The notes beneath the pieces were generated by a model. The model was not told where the DNA came from. It did no database searches and was given only the letters and a program-made list of their open reading frames with translations. The translations under genes were made by a program, and so were the position numbers. Positions 26,008-34,419 of a stretch of 64,000 bases of DNA are shown one piece after another. The stretch's first letter is position 1, and each line of letters opens with the position of its first letter. Origin of the DNA: Nonomuraea wenchangensis (GTDB taxonomy: Bacteria > Actinomycetota > Actinomycetes > Streptosporangiales > Streptosporangiaceae); the NCBI RefSeq assembly GCF_900111685.1, contig NZ_FOHX01000012.1:1-64000 (forward strand), given 5' to 3'.

Positions 26008-26027
26008 GCTTGAGAAATATATAGCAA
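26008..26027 (+). promoter_or_regulatory. Regulon site A (AT-rich operator)
   Basis: GCTTGA-N8-ATAG-CAA matches the ACTTTA-N8-TAGTCAA consensus with one missing base. It ends 34 bases before the ATG of the exported PLP enzyme. It is one of six such sites between 26 and 48 kb. Confidence 0.55.
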
Positions 26028-26061
26028 GGGATCGCCGATCACCTCTGAAACAGGAGGCACC

Positions 26062-27405
26062 ATGGCTGCGCAGAACGATTCAACTATCAAAAGAGCTTTT
26101 GATCGGCGGTCATTACTCCTGGCGTCGGCCGGGGTGCTCGCCGCGGGCTGCACGGCGGCCGCCCCGCAGCCCGCGCCCAAGGCCGCGAAGGCCCCCGCCC
26201 CCTTCGACCCGGGCGACTGGCAGTCCGTCAGGGATCAGTTCCAGCTCACCCGTAACACCGCCCACTTCTCCGCCTTCATGCTCGCCTCGCACCCCGCTCC
26301 GGTCCGCGTCGCCATCGAGGAGCTGCGGGCCGGCCTCGACAGCTTCCCCCAGCAGTACGGCATGGGCATGCAGGACTTCGAACGCAGCGACAAGGTACGG
26401 CGGGCCCTGGCCGGCTACCTCGGTGGACGCCCCGACGAGATCGCCCTCACCGACAGCGCGACCATGGGCATCGGCCTGGTCTACGGTGGCCTGCGCCTCA
26501 AGGAGGGCGACGAGGTCGTCACGACCGACCACGAGTTCTACTCCACCTACGAGGCGCTGCGCCTGCGCACGGCGGCCACGGGCGCCAAGCAGGTGACCGT
26601 CCGCGTCTACGAGGACCCGGCCAAGGCGTCGGCCGCCGCGATGGCCGCGGCCGTGACCGACGCGATCACCGATCGCACCCGGGTGCTCGCGATGACGTGG
26701 GTCCACTCGAGCACGGGCGTGAAGCTGCCGGTGAAGGCGATCGCCGACGCGGTCGCCCGGATCAACGCGAGCCGCGACCAAGCGGACAGGATCGTGCTGT
26801 GCGTCGACGGCGTGCACGGCTTCGCCGCCGAGAACAGCACCATGGCCGACCTCGGCTGCGACCTGTTCATGTCCTCGGGGCACAAGTGGCTGTTCGGCCC
26901 GCGCGGCACCGGGTTCGTCTGGGGCAACGCGGCGGGCTGGGGGCGGGTGGACCAGGTCATCCCGAGCTTCTCGATGCCGGCCTTCATGGGCTGGTTCGCC
27001 GCCAAGCCGCCCGCCGGACCGCCCGGCCAGCTCGGCACGCCCGGCGGCTACCACAGCTTCGAGCACCGGTGGGCGCTCGCCGCGGCGGTGGACTTCCACC
27101 GGAGCATCGGGCTCGCCCGCGTCGCCGAACGGGTGCGCACGCAGGCCGACCAGCTCAAGGAGGGGCTGGCGGCACTGCGGCACGTGCGGCTGGTCACTCC
27201 GAGAGCGGCCGACGTCTCAGCGGGGATCGTGTGCTGCGCCGTCGACGGCATGGAGCCGGAGGCGGTCGTGAAACGCCTGGGCGAGCAGGGGGTCTCCGCG
27301 GCGGCCACACCGTACCGCGAGTCGTTCGTGCGGTTCGGTCCGAGCATCGTGACCAGCCCGCAGGAAGTCGACAGGGCCGTGAAGGCGATGGCCGGGCTGG
27401 CCTGA
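26062..27405 (+). CDS. Tat-exported lipoprotein with class V aminotransferase fold
   Basis: The 447-residue product has a twin-arginine signal (DRRSLLLASAGVLAAGC, Arg15-Arg16) ending in a lipobox with lipidation Cys30, so it should be anchored outside the membrane after folding with its cofactor. The mature part is a fold-type I PLP enzyme of class V type, the family of cysteine desulfurases, selenocysteine lyases and isopenicillin-N epimerase. It shows the DSATMGIGLVYGGLRL cofactor loop, VLCVDGVHGFA with the PLP-ring Asp, and Lys275 in SSGHKWLFGPRGTGF. No conserved desulfurase Cys loop is evident, so epimerase-like chemistry is possible. It is unusual for a PLP enzyme to be a lipoprotein. 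Regulon site A lies just upstream, and a strong terminator separates it from the convergent DsrE operon. Confidence 0.88.
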   Translation: MAAQNDSTIKRAFDRRSLLLASAGVLAAGCTAAAPQPAPKAAKAPAPFDPGDWQSVRDQFQLTRNTAHFSAFMLASHPAPVRVAIEELRAGLDSFPQQYGMGMQDFERSDKVRRALAGYLGGRPDEIALTDSATMGIGLVYGGLRLKEGDEVVTTDHEFYSTYEALRLRTAATGAKQVTVRVYEDPAKASAAAMAAAVTDAITDRTRVLAMTWVHSSTGVKLPVKAIADAVARINASRDQADRIVLCVDGVHGFAAENSTMADLGCDLFMSSGHKWLFGPRGTGFVWGNAAGWGRVDQVIPSFSMPAFMGWFAAKPPAGPPGQLGTPGGYHSFEHRWALAAAVDFHRSIGLARVAERVRTQADQLKEGLAALRHVRLVTPRAADVSAGIVCCAVDGMEPEAVVKRLGEQGVSAAATPYRESFVRFGPSIVTSPQEVDRAVKAMAGLA

Positions 27406-27410
27406 CAACG

Positions 27411-27446
27411 CACCGGCCGGGCGCCCTCACGGGCGCCCGGCCGGTG
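27411..27446. terminator. Bidirectional terminator hairpin
   Basis: A perfect 16-bp stem (CACCGGCCGGGCGCCC, loop TCAC, complement) lies between the convergent PLP-enzyme and DsrE genes. Confidence 0.8.
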
Positions 27447-27458
27447 GCGTTCAGGCGT

Positions 27459-27809
27459 TCAGACGTTGATCGTGCGGTCGGCCCAGGCGGTCCACTGGGC
27501 CAGTTCCTTCATCGACGAACGCCGCGCGCCCGGTGTGACGCCGTCCTCCTTGATGCCGCGGGCGTCCAGGCAGGCGCCGCAGCAGCCGACCTCGGCAGTG
27601 CGCGCCACCAGGCTCTTGATCATGTTGCCCATGTTGTAGTAGCCGTCGGGCGTCTTCTGTCCCGCCACGGCCGACGACACCGAGTCGCCGAAGAGGAACA
27701 CCTTGACCTCGTTGCCGTCCTCCTCCAGCATCTGGCGGGCCCATCTGATGCCGTTGTAGGTCCGTTCGCTGCCGTACGGCGCGTCGTGCATGACGAAGAG
27801 GAACTTCAT
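27459..27809 (-). CDS. DsrE-family sulfur-relay protein
   Basis: The 116-residue protein starts MKFLFVMHDAPYGSERTYNG. It has the DsrE/DsrF-like alpha/beta fold with VKVFLFGDSVSSAVAGQKTP and a Cys cluster CCGACLDARG (Cys76, Cys77, Cys80), where persulfide-carrying cysteines sit in this family. All three are TGC codons. DsrE proteins accept and pass on sulfane sulfur, and some can handle selenium. It is the last gene of a leftward operon from the MFS gene at 32.9 kb; its ATG overlaps the permease stop as ATGA. The role proposed, transfer of sulfur or selenium brought in by the ABC transporter, is inference from the operon. Confidence 0.85.
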   Translation of the reverse strand: MKFLFVMHDAPYGSERTYNGIRWARQMLEEDGNEVKVFLFGDSVSSAVAGQKTPDGYYNMGNMIKSLVARTAEVGCCGACLDARGIKEDGVTPGARRSSMKELAQWTAWADRTINV

Positions 27810-28654
27810 CGTGGACTCCCTTCAAGGAGCGATCGGTGGGGACGCGACCTACGGTCGCTCGTGCGCCCAGAGGCCGCGCCCATGCGGCTCCGGAAGACCT
27901 TCGAGATCCTGTCGACGCCGATGACGAGGACCACGACGGAGGCGACCAGGGTGGCGAGCTCCTGGTAGCGGAACAGGTGCAGGGCGATGCCGAGGGCCTG
28001 GCCTATGCCGCCGGCCCCGACGAAGCCGATGACCACGGAGCTGCGGATGTTGCACTCCCACTGGTAGAGCACCTGGGAGGCGAGGTTGGCCCGCGCCTGC
28101 GGCAGGATGCCGAGCAGCGCCGTGCTGGTCCTGCTGCCGCCGGTGATCCGCATGGCCTCCACGGGGCCGCGGTCCACCGCCTCCAGTTGCTCGGAGCACA
28201 GCTTCGCCAGCACGCCCGCCGAGTGCAGCGCGATCGCGTACACCCCCGCCGCCGGTCCGAGGCCGACGGTGGCGACGAACAGCAGCGCCCAGAGCAGTTC
28301 GTGCACGCTCCGCAGCAGCGTGGCGACGGTCCTGGCCGCCATCGCGACTCCGGCGGGGGCCTGGACGTTCCCCGCCATGAGGAGCGCCAGCGGCAGGCCG
28401 ATCAGCACGCCGAGCACCAGGGCCGCGACCGACATCTGCAGCGTCTCGACGGTGGCGGCCAGCACCCTGGACAGCAGGTCGCCGTCGAGGTCGGGCGGGA
28501 AGAGCCCGGAGAGCAGTTGGAGCGCGCCCTCCCTCCCCTGGATCAGCGAGGCAGGCCCGACGTCCGTTCCCGCGAACGACCAGCCCACGAGCAAGGCCAC
28601 GACGGCGAGGACGGCCAGGCGTCCCCAGCCGCGTCGCGGGTTCAGATCGTCCAT
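27806..28654 (-). CDS. PhnE-like ABC transporter permease
   Basis: The 282-residue protein begins MDDLNPRRGWGRLAVLAVVA. It has about six membrane helices and the EAA loop of the phosphonate-type permeases (EAMRITGGSRTSTALLGILP). Next comes YQWECNIRSSVVIGFVGAGG and IGQALGIALHLFRYQELATL, nearly the textbook PhnE pattern. It would form the channel of an importer with the ATPase and binding protein encoded just upstream. The ATG at 28654 overlaps the ATPase gene by 13 bases. PhnE-type systems import small oxyanions or organophosphonates; here the Sec locus context makes selenium or sulfur oxyanions an alternative worth testing. Confidence 0.88.
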   Translation of the reverse strand: MDDLNPRRGWGRLAVLAVVALLVGWSFAGTDVGPASLIQGREGALQLLSGLFPPDLDGDLLSRVLAATVETLQMSVAALVLGVLIGLPLALLMAGNVQAPAGVAMAARTVATLLRSVHELLWALLFVATVGLGPAAGVYAIALHSAGVLAKLCSEQLEAVDRGPVEAMRITGGSRTSTALLGILPQARANLASQVLYQWECNIRSSVVIGFVGAGGIGQALGIALHLFRYQELATLVASVVVLVIGVDRISKVFRSRMGAASGRTSDRRSRPHRSLLEGSPR

Positions 28655-29415
28655 CGCCCGGTCACCATGTCCTCTCGTCCTGCCGTTCCGTAGATACGCT
28701 CGACCTCCTCGGTGGCGGGCGGCGGCCCGTCGTAGACGATCCGCCCGTCGCGCAGGGCCACGACCCGGTCGCAGCGTCCGGCGACGTTGAGGTCGTGGGT
28801 GGTGGCCACGACCGTCGAGCCGCTGGCGCGCAGATGCCGCAGGGCGACGGCCGCGCGGACGGGGTCGAGCCCGGAGGTGCACTCGTCGGCCAGGATCAGG
28901 CGCGGCTCGCCGAACAGGGCGCGCGCGAGGGCGACCCGCTGGCGCTCGCCGCCCGACAGGTGCTCGACCCGTTGCGGCAGCAGCGGGGTGATGTCGTGCA
29001 GGGCGGCCAGGTCGAGGAGCCTCGGCACGAACCTGCGCGGGACCCGGCCGCAGGCGATCGTCACCCAGTCGGCTGGGCTCCAGCGGTGCGCGATCCCGGC
29101 CAGGATGTTGGCTCTGGCGCTCAGTCCCGGCACCAGGTCGTCGCGCTGCCGTACGCAGCCGATCGTCCGGCGCAGCCGGGTGATCTCGCGGCGCGGTCCG
29201 AAGGGGTCGGCCTCGTCGACGCTGACCCGGCCGCTGGTGGGAGCCACCGCGCCGACGATGGTTCTGAGCAGGGTGGTCTTACCCGCGCCCGACGGTCCGA
29301 GCAGGGCCAGGCGTTCGCCCGCCTCGACCTTCAGTGTGACGTCCGCCAGGACGGTGCGACCGCCCAGGATGACGCTCACGTCCGAGACGACGATCTCCGC
29401 GGCGCTGTGCAGCAT
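28642..29415 (-). CDS. PhnC-like ABC transporter ATP-binding protein
   Basis: The 257-residue ATPase has Walker A GPSGAGKTT near residues 40-48, the Q-loop VRQRDDLVPGLSARANILAG, signature LSGGERQRVALARALF, Walker B PRLILADECTSGLDP and the H-loop ATTHDLNVAGRCD. The Q-loop and the region after it resemble PhnC of phosphonate importers. The start ATG 29415 shares bases with the stop of the binding-protein gene, and the end overlaps the permease start. The longer frame reaching 30267 runs through the binding-protein gene in the wrong frame. Confidence 0.9.
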   Translation of the reverse strand: MLHSAAEIVVSDVSVILGGRTVLADVTLKVEAGERLALLGPSGAGKTTLLRTIVGAVAPTSGRVSVDEADPFGPRREITRLRRTIGCVRQRDDLVPGLSARANILAGIAHRWSPADWVTIACGRVPRRFVPRLLDLAALHDITPLLPQRVEHLSGGERQRVALARALFGEPRLILADECTSGLDPVRAAVALRHLRASGSTVVATTHDLNVAGRCDRVVALRDGRIVYDGPPPATEEVERIYGTAGREDMVTGRWTI

Positions 29416-30341
29416 CACTGTCCCTTGAGGGCGGTCAGCAGCCCCAGGCGCGACGCCTGTTGCCTGACCTCCTGGTAGTCGGCGTCGGAGACGGCCACGT
29501 AGCGCTTGGCACGCATGAGGTCGAGCAGCTTCGGGTCCTTGATCGCCAGGAAGGCGTCGGTCACGGCCTGCCGTACCGGCTGGGCCAGCCTGTCGCTCGC
29601 GACCCAGGGGTAGCCCATGACCTGTCGTGTCTCGACCACGCGGAGCGCTCCCTGCGGTACGCTCCCCTGCTTCTCCAGGCGGTGCAGGATCCTCAGTTCG
29701 AGGCCGGCGGCGTCGACCGTCCCTGACAGCACCGCCTGGGCGGCCGCGTCGTGGCCGCCGGTGAAGGCGACCGAGGCGAGCGGCGGGCAGCGGGTCAGGT
29801 CGCCGGTGTCGCAGCGGGCTCCGGCGTCGGTGATCATCACCCGGGGATAGAGACTGCCCGAGGTGGAGCTGACGTCGCCGAAGGCGAACCGGCCGCCCGC
29901 GCCGACCACGTCCTTCGTGCTCTTGTACGGTGAGGCGTCCTTGACCACGATCGCCGACAGGTACTCGGGGGTGCCGGTCTCGCGGTCGACCTCGGTGACA
30001 AGGGGGACGAGCTTGGTCTGGGACTCGGCCTGGACCATCGTCAGCCCGCCGAGGTAGGCGACGTCGAGCTTGCCCGCCACGAGCGCGGCGACGACGCCCG
30101 CGTAGTTGGTGGCGACGAAGAGCTCGACGTCCGTCTTGAGGCGGTCGGCCAGGTAGGCGCGGAAGGGTTCGTACTGCGCCCGCTGATTGTCCGGGGAGAT
30201 GTTGGGGATGACGCCGACGCGCAGCGGCGAGGGCAGCCCGCCGCCGCTGTTCTGCGAGCCGCCGCAACCTGCGAGGCCCAGCACGACGGAGAGCAGCACG
30301 ACGGAGAGCAGCACGGGGAGGGTCGCGGATGGTCGCCTCAT
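29415..30341 (-). CDS. PhnD-like substrate-binding lipoprotein
   Basis: The 308-residue product has a lipoprotein signal (LPVLLSVVLLSVVLGLAGCG, lipidation Cys near 26). A PhnD-type periplasmic binding domain follows: LRVGVIPNISPDNQRAQYEP, FRAYLADRLKTDVELFVATN, VVAALVAGKLDVAYLGGLTM and FTGGHDAAAQAVLSGTVDAA. These are the ligand-pocket strings of phosphonate, phosphite and related oxyanion binders. An additional CDTGDLTRC pair is probably a disulfide. Its ATG overlaps the stop of the flavoenzyme gene (ATGA), so it is cotranslated with the operon. The true ligand cannot be read from sequence. Confidence 0.9.
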   Translation of the reverse strand: MRRPSATLPVLLSVVLLSVVLGLAGCGGSQNSGGGLPSPLRVGVIPNISPDNQRAQYEPFRAYLADRLKTDVELFVATNYAGVVAALVAGKLDVAYLGGLTMVQAESQTKLVPLVTEVDRETGTPEYLSAIVVKDASPYKSTKDVVGAGGRFAFGDVSSTSGSLYPRVMITDAGARCDTGDLTRCPPLASVAFTGGHDAAAQAVLSGTVDAAGLELRILHRLEKQGSVPQGALRVVETRQVMGYPWVASDRLAQPVRQAVTDAFLAIKDPKLLDLMRAKRYVAVSDADYQEVRQQASRLGLLTALKGQ

Positions 30342-31555
30342 GCTCGCCCGGCTCCCGCGTCGAGGAACGGGTGGGGAACGACGGGGGCCGTCTCGACGCC
30401 GAGCGCGCAGGCGCCGAGCAGTTCGCGGCCCGTCCTGTTGTTGATCGGCATGACCAGCCCCGCCTGGACGTCGCGCCACATGCGCTCGAAGGGCAGGCGC
30501 CTGCTGATCGCGCCGCCGCCCACGACGTCGACCAGGCGGGTCATGACGGCGGCGGCGTTGTTCGTGCAGACGTTCTTGACCAGGGCACAGCGGGCGAAGC
30601 CCTCCTGGACACCGAACTGTGTCACCAGATTTCCAGACATGACCTCTGCGGCGTGCCGGGCGAGCACGCTGCGGTTGACCTCGATCGCGGTCTCGGCATC
30701 GGCGATGGCGTCCTGGATGCGCGGATCGTGCTGCTGGTCACGCTGTTTGACCTGCTCGACGCTCCAGGCGAGGGCTCCGGCGGCAATGCCGGTGTAGACC
30801 GCACCGAAGCTGGGAGCGGTCCAGCAGATGATCGTCTCCAGCACCTGCGCGTCGAGGTGGCCGATCGGGATGGACTGGACGACCGCCTGGTCGGGAACGA
30901 AGTGCCCGGCGAAGACGATGTCGTTGCTCTGGGTGGCGCGCATGCCGAGGGTGTCCCAGGTCTGCTCGATGGTGATCCCGTCGCCTGAGGGGTCGACGAG
31001 CAGGATCAGCAGCCGGGGTCCGAGGTCGGGGTCCTCGAAGCGGGCGGTGCTCGCCCACATGGTCGCGGCGGCGCTGTTGGTGCCGAAGTTCTTGCGGCCG
31101 TCGAGCACGTACCCGCCGGGCACCCGGGTCGCCGTGGTCTTGGCGTCGGTGAACAGGTTGGGCGTGCCGACCTCGCTGGCGATCGCGGCGAGGACGAGGC
31201 GGCCCATGCCGGCCAGGCGCAACGCCTGTTCCAGCGGCGGGGCGCCGGTGCGACGCCAGGTGAGGGCCCACGAGCCGAGCGGCGCCGCGTGCATGGCGTA
31301 GGACAGCGCGGTGGCCCCGTCGGCCGCGGCGAGGTGCTCCAGGACCAGCAGCAGCTCCTGCTGGTCGGCGCCGAGCCCGCCCAGTTCCTCCGGCACTGTC
31401 AGACGCAGGAGCCCGGCTTCCCGCAGGTCCGCGTAGCCGTCGTGGGGAAAGGTGTTGTCCCTGTCGTGTCCGGCGGCCCGTTCGGCCAGGGCCGGAGCGA
31501 CCTTCTCGGCGAGCGCCAGCATCGAGCGCTGGCGGTCGGTCAGGCAATGGCGCAC
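30338..31555 (-). CDS. Acyl-CoA-dehydrogenase-fold flavoenzyme
   Basis: The 405-residue protein starts at GTG 31555, five bases after GAGGAGG. It has the three-domain ACAD fold: an N-terminal helical part (FPHDGYADLREAGLLRLTVP, EELGGLGADQQELLLVLEHL), a beta-barrel region (GTNSAAATMWAST, QTWDTLGMRATQSNDIVFAG) and C-terminal helices (AIEVNRSVLARHAAEVM, GGGAISRRLPFERMWRDV). Proteins of this fold within ABC-transporter operons are often FMNH2-dependent monooxygenases of sulfur acquisition (SfnB, DszC types) rather than fatty acid enzymes. I therefore infer oxidation of an imported organosulfur or organoselenium compound. One Cys is encoded by TGT (30587-30589), but no SECIS-like hairpin follows. 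It overlaps the binding-protein start by four bases. Confidence 0.82.
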   Translation of the reverse strand: MRHCLTDRQRSMLALAEKVAPALAERAAGHDRDNTFPHDGYADLREAGLLRLTVPEELGGLGADQQELLLVLEHLAAADGATALSYAMHAAPLGSWALTWRRTGAPPLEQALRLAGMGRLVLAAIASEVGTPNLFTDAKTTATRVPGGYVLDGRKNFGTNSAAATMWASTARFEDPDLGPRLLILLVDPSGDGITIEQTWDTLGMRATQSNDIVFAGHFVPDQAVVQSIPIGHLDAQVLETIICWTAPSFGAVYTGIAAGALAWSVEQVKQRDQQHDPRIQDAIADAETAIEVNRSVLARHAAEVMSGNLVTQFGVQEGFARCALVKNVCTNNAAAVMTRLVDVVGGGAISRRLPFERMWRDVQAGLVMPINNRTGRELLGACALGVETAPVVPHPFLDAGAGRA

Positions 31556-31587
31556 GTCGTCCTCCTCGGTGATGGCTGGTGGATCGG

Positions 31588-32934
31588 TCAGGTGGTCAGT
31601 ACGCGGGATCGGCTTCTCAGCAGCAGCCCGCTCGCCGCCGCGAGCACGGCGACGCCCGCCAGCAGGGTCAGGGCGAGCATGGAGCCCGCCCGCAGCGCGC
31701 CTCCCGCGACGGCGACCCCGAGCAGGGCCGCGACCTGGCGTCCTGTGTTGAGCACGCCGGAGGCGACCGGCACCAGGTCTGGGGGGAGCGTGCTGACGGC
31801 TTCCGCGCTCGCGGGGGCCATGACCAGGCCCACGCCGCAGCCGACGACGGCCAGGGGGATCGCCAGCACCAGGAGCGGAGCGGGTCGCACGGCCAGGGCG
31901 GCGAAGCCCGCCACGCCCGCCGCCATGGCGAGCATCCCGGAGGTGAGGACGGTCCTGCCGCCCGTCCGGTCGGTGATCGCCCCCGCGAGCGGCGACAGGA
32001 TGCCCGCGGCGATCGCCATGGGGAGGAAGGCCAGGGCGGTGTCCAGTGCGCTGCCACCGAGCACGTTCCTGACGTGCAGGCTGATGACGAGCATCAGGCC
32101 GGACAGGACGAGGAACTGGGCGCAGCCCAGCCAGCCCGCCAGGACGAAGGCGCGATCGCGGAACAGGCGTGGCGGTGTCAGCGGGTGCGTGTGGCGGCGC
32201 TCCCACCACGCGAACAGCACGAGCGTGAGGATGCCGCCCACGGCGAAGGCCGCCGGATTGCCTGCCGTACCGATCAGGGCGTAGGTGAGGGCGGCCAGGG
32301 CTCCGATGACCAGGGCCACGCCCACGAGGTCGAGGGCCGAGCTCCGGTACGGCGGAGCCACCGGGACGAGGGCACGCACCAGGAGGATCGCCACGGCACA
32401 GATCGGCACGTTGGCCAGGAAGGCCCAGCGCCATCCCCACGTGCTGACGATGAGGCCGCCGCCGAGCGGTCCCACGACGGCCGCGAGCGCCATGGTGGTG
32501 CTGACGACGCCCAGCGCCATGCCCCTGCGGTCGCGGGGGAAGGCGTTGGCGATGATCGTCAGGCTCTGCGGGACGATCATCGCGCCGCCGGCGCCCTGCG
32601 CCAGCCTGGCGGCGATCACCTGCCACGGTTCTGCGGCCAGGCCGCAGGCGAGCGAGGCGAGGCCGAAGAGGGCGAGGCCGGCGAGGAGGAGCGCGCGCGG
32701 CCCGTAGCGTCCGCCGAGCCGACCGGCGGTGACAAGCAGAGAGGCGTAGACGAGGACGAATCCGTTGACCGCCCACAGGGCCTGTTCGAGGCTGCCTCCG
32801 GCCATGGCCACGAGGTCGGGCACCATCACCTGGACGATGGTGCTGTCGACCATGACGACGAAGACCGCCAGGCAGAGAACGGCGAGAGGACCGCGCATCT
32901 GGAGGGAATTCTGCGGAAATTCGGGCGCGGTCAT
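31588..32934 (-). CDS. MFS transporter (DHA2/EmrB-like)
   Basis: The 448-residue protein starts MTAPEFPQNSLQMRGPLAVL and has 12-14 membrane helices. DHA2-type signatures are present: VDSTIVQVMVPDL in helix 1, AGRLGGRYGPRALLLAGLAL as motif A, and AQGAGGAMIVPQSLTIIANA followed by VVGPLGGGLIV as motif C. Such pumps export drugs or metabolites in exchange for protons. It is the first gene of the leftward operon MFS, flavoenzyme, binding protein, ATPase, permease, DsrE. Regulon site B lies 53 bases upstream of its ATG. I prefer ATG 32934 (GGGAG upstream) over the upstream in-frame codon. Confidence 0.88.
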   Translation of the reverse strand: MTAPEFPQNSLQMRGPLAVLCLAVFVVMVDSTIVQVMVPDLVAMAGGSLEQALWAVNGFVLVYASLLVTAGRLGGRYGPRALLLAGLALFGLASLACGLAAEPWQVIAARLAQGAGGAMIVPQSLTIIANAFPRDRRGMALGVVSTTMALAAVVGPLGGGLIVSTWGWRWAFLANVPICAVAILLVRALVPVAPPYRSSALDLVGVALVIGALAALTYALIGTAGNPAAFAVGGILTLVLFAWWERRHTHPLTPPRLFRDRAFVLAGWLGCAQFLVLSGLMLVISLHVRNVLGGSALDTALAFLPMAIAAGILSPLAGAITDRTGGRTVLTSGMLAMAAGVAGFAALAVRPAPLLVLAIPLAVVGCGVGLVMAPASAEAVSTLPPDLVPVASGVLNTGRQVAALLGVAVAGGALRAGSMLALTLLAGVAVLAAASGLLLRSRSRVLTT

Positions 32935-32987
32935 GCGAAACTCCCAGCGTAAATATTGATTCCTAAACAATCACCAGAAGCGCATTT

Positions 32988-33008
32988 ACTTGAGAAATAT
33001 GTAGTCAT
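32988..33008 (+). promoter_or_regulatory. Regulon site B (AT-rich operator)
   Basis: ACTTGA-N8-TAGTCAT, one of six copies of the shared site. On the minus strand its end reads as a -35-like element facing the MFS-ABC-DsrE operon. Confidence 0.6.
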
Positions 33009-33075
33009 ATTCTCCGGAGATAGTCGGCCTGTCAACCCCCGGCTGACAATCCCCCGTCCGTGACAGAAACCTCCG

Positions 33076-34353
33076 CTAGGTGACGGCCGGATCTGCCAGC
33101 AGCAGCCCGTGCATCACGTACGGCGCGGCCTCGATCTGGAAGTCCATCGACGGATACCAGCGCCTGACGGCGCCCTCCAGCGACAGCAGGCTGAGCAGCG
33201 GAAACACGAACTCGGGCTCGGCGAACAGCCGGTTCCTGCGCTGCAGGTCGAAGAGCTCGACGGCGAAGGCGGCGAGCTCGAAGTCGCCCGCCACGGCGCC
33301 CGCGCTGCGCTCCACCAGAGCCGCCGCCTCCTTGCGGAACGACTCCAGATCGGCGTCGGGCTCCATCCGCCTGACGGTCGACAACAGAATATTCGCGCAG
33401 AATTCGCCGTCACCGCGAATCATCCCGGAGAAGAACTGCGTGAAGCGCTCTCTCGCCGTTTCGCCGAGCTGGAACATGAATCCCGCGTCGAGCACGACCA
33501 CCGATCCGTCCCGGCGGAAATAGACGTTTCCCTGATGCAGGTCGACGTGAATGAAGCCGGTCACGAAAAGCAGCCGGTAGACCGCGCCCACGAGACGGAC
33601 CACGCACGCCTGCCGCGCGCCGTCCGTCAGCTCGCCTGCCGTTCGCCGGTCGAGCCCGTCCACGAACTCCATGGTGATGACGCCGCCCGCCGACAGCTCC
33701 TCCACCGCCGAGGGCACGACGACCCCCGCCACGTCCGCGAGGTCGTCGCGCAGCCGCCCGAGGTGGCGCAGTTCCTTGGCGAAGTCGAGCTGGCCCATCA
33801 GGGAGGCGCCGAGCTGTTCGGCGATCTCCGCCATCGGCACCCGTCTCAACCAGGGAAGACGTGAGAGCGCCCTGGCCATGGAGGTGACGATGGCGATGTC
33901 CGCCGCGAAGGCGGCGGCGATGCCCGGCCTGCGGACCTTCACGGCGAGGTCCCTCTCCCCCATGCGAGCCTGGTAGACGCAGGCGATCGAGCCGCTCGCG
34001 ACCGGCGGTGCCGAGACCGCGGCCGCGATGAAGGCGGGCGCCTCGGCGAACGAGGCGGCGACCGTCGCCCTCGCCTGCGCCTCGGTCATCGGCCGCACCT
34101 CGTCGTGCAGCCGGCCGAGCGCCTCGGCCAGGGGGACTCCGACCAGGTCGGCCCTGGTCGCCAGGAGCTGGCCCGCCTTGATGAAGGCGCCGCCGAAGCG
34201 TTCGAGCAGGCGGGCGACGCCGGCGGCGAGACGGTTACGCGACCGGCGGCCGGCCAGGGCTGCGGCCAGCAGCGACGGGGCCGCGAGCGCGCTCAGCGCG
34301 ATGAGCTGCACCATGCGGACACAGACCCGTAGGAACACGGCCACTCCGCTCAC
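33076..34353 (-). CDS. AarF/UbiB (ABC1) family atypical kinase
   Basis: The 425-residue protein has the ABC1 family KxGQ motif (FGGAFIKAGQLLATRADLVG, about residues 54-73), the alanine-rich nucleotide loop GSIACVYQARM and the Lys of LAVKVRRPGI. The catalytic segment is HVDLHQGNV, and VVLDAGFMF is a DxG-like motif. UbiB-type kinases are ATPases that help handle isoprenoid or quinone lipids. It is the last gene of a leftward operon with the LolA-like and two unknown proteins, starting at regulon site C. The short hydrophobic start (VRMVQLIALSALAAPSLLAA) could anchor it in the membrane. The HVDLHQGN form departs from the usual H-x-D-P-H-P-G-N. Confidence 0.85.
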   Translation of the reverse strand: MSGVAVFLRVCVRMVQLIALSALAAPSLLAAALAGRRSRNRLAAGVARLLERFGGAFIKAGQLLATRADLVGVPLAEALGRLHDEVRPMTEAQARATVAASFAEAPAFIAAAVSAPPVASGSIACVYQARMGERDLAVKVRRPGIAAAFAADIAIVTSMARALSRLPWLRRVPMAEIAEQLGASLMGQLDFAKELRHLGRLRDDLADVAGVVVPSAVEELSAGGVITMEFVDGLDRRTAGELTDGARQACVVRLVGAVYRLLFVTGFIHVDLHQGNVYFRRDGSVVVLDAGFMFQLGETARERFTQFFSGMIRGDGEFCANILLSTVRRMEPDADLESFRKEAAALVERSAGAVAGDFELAAFAVELFDLQRRNRLFAEPEFVFPLLSLLSLEGAVRRWYPSMDFQIEAAPYVMHGLLLADPAVT

Positions 34354-34419
34354 TCCCTCCGGTGCACGGGCTCCCGCCCGTACGAGACCCCGTCCAGCGA
34401 TCTCCCCGCCCGCCGACGC

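Larger units (their letters stand above)
25520..26061. other. Intergenic control region
   Basis: No gene is visible in 540 bases. It holds a dyad with promoter-like elements at 25671-25702 and, near its right end, the first copy of the regulon site (26008-26027) followed by AGGAGG for the PLP-enzyme gene. Confidence 0.5.

Noticed and set aside
27570..27585. DsrE Cys cluster as Sec
   Set aside because: All three cysteine codons are TGC, with no TGT or TGA.
28642..30267. Single 541-residue protein fused to the ABC ATPase
   Set aside because: The upstream part is an out-of-frame reading of the binding-protein gene; the ATPase has its own coupled start at 29415.
30587..30589. TGT codon in the ACAD-fold flavoenzyme as a possible Sec site
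   Set aside because: Only a 3-bp stem could form at the SECIS distance and the residue is not at a known catalytic position.
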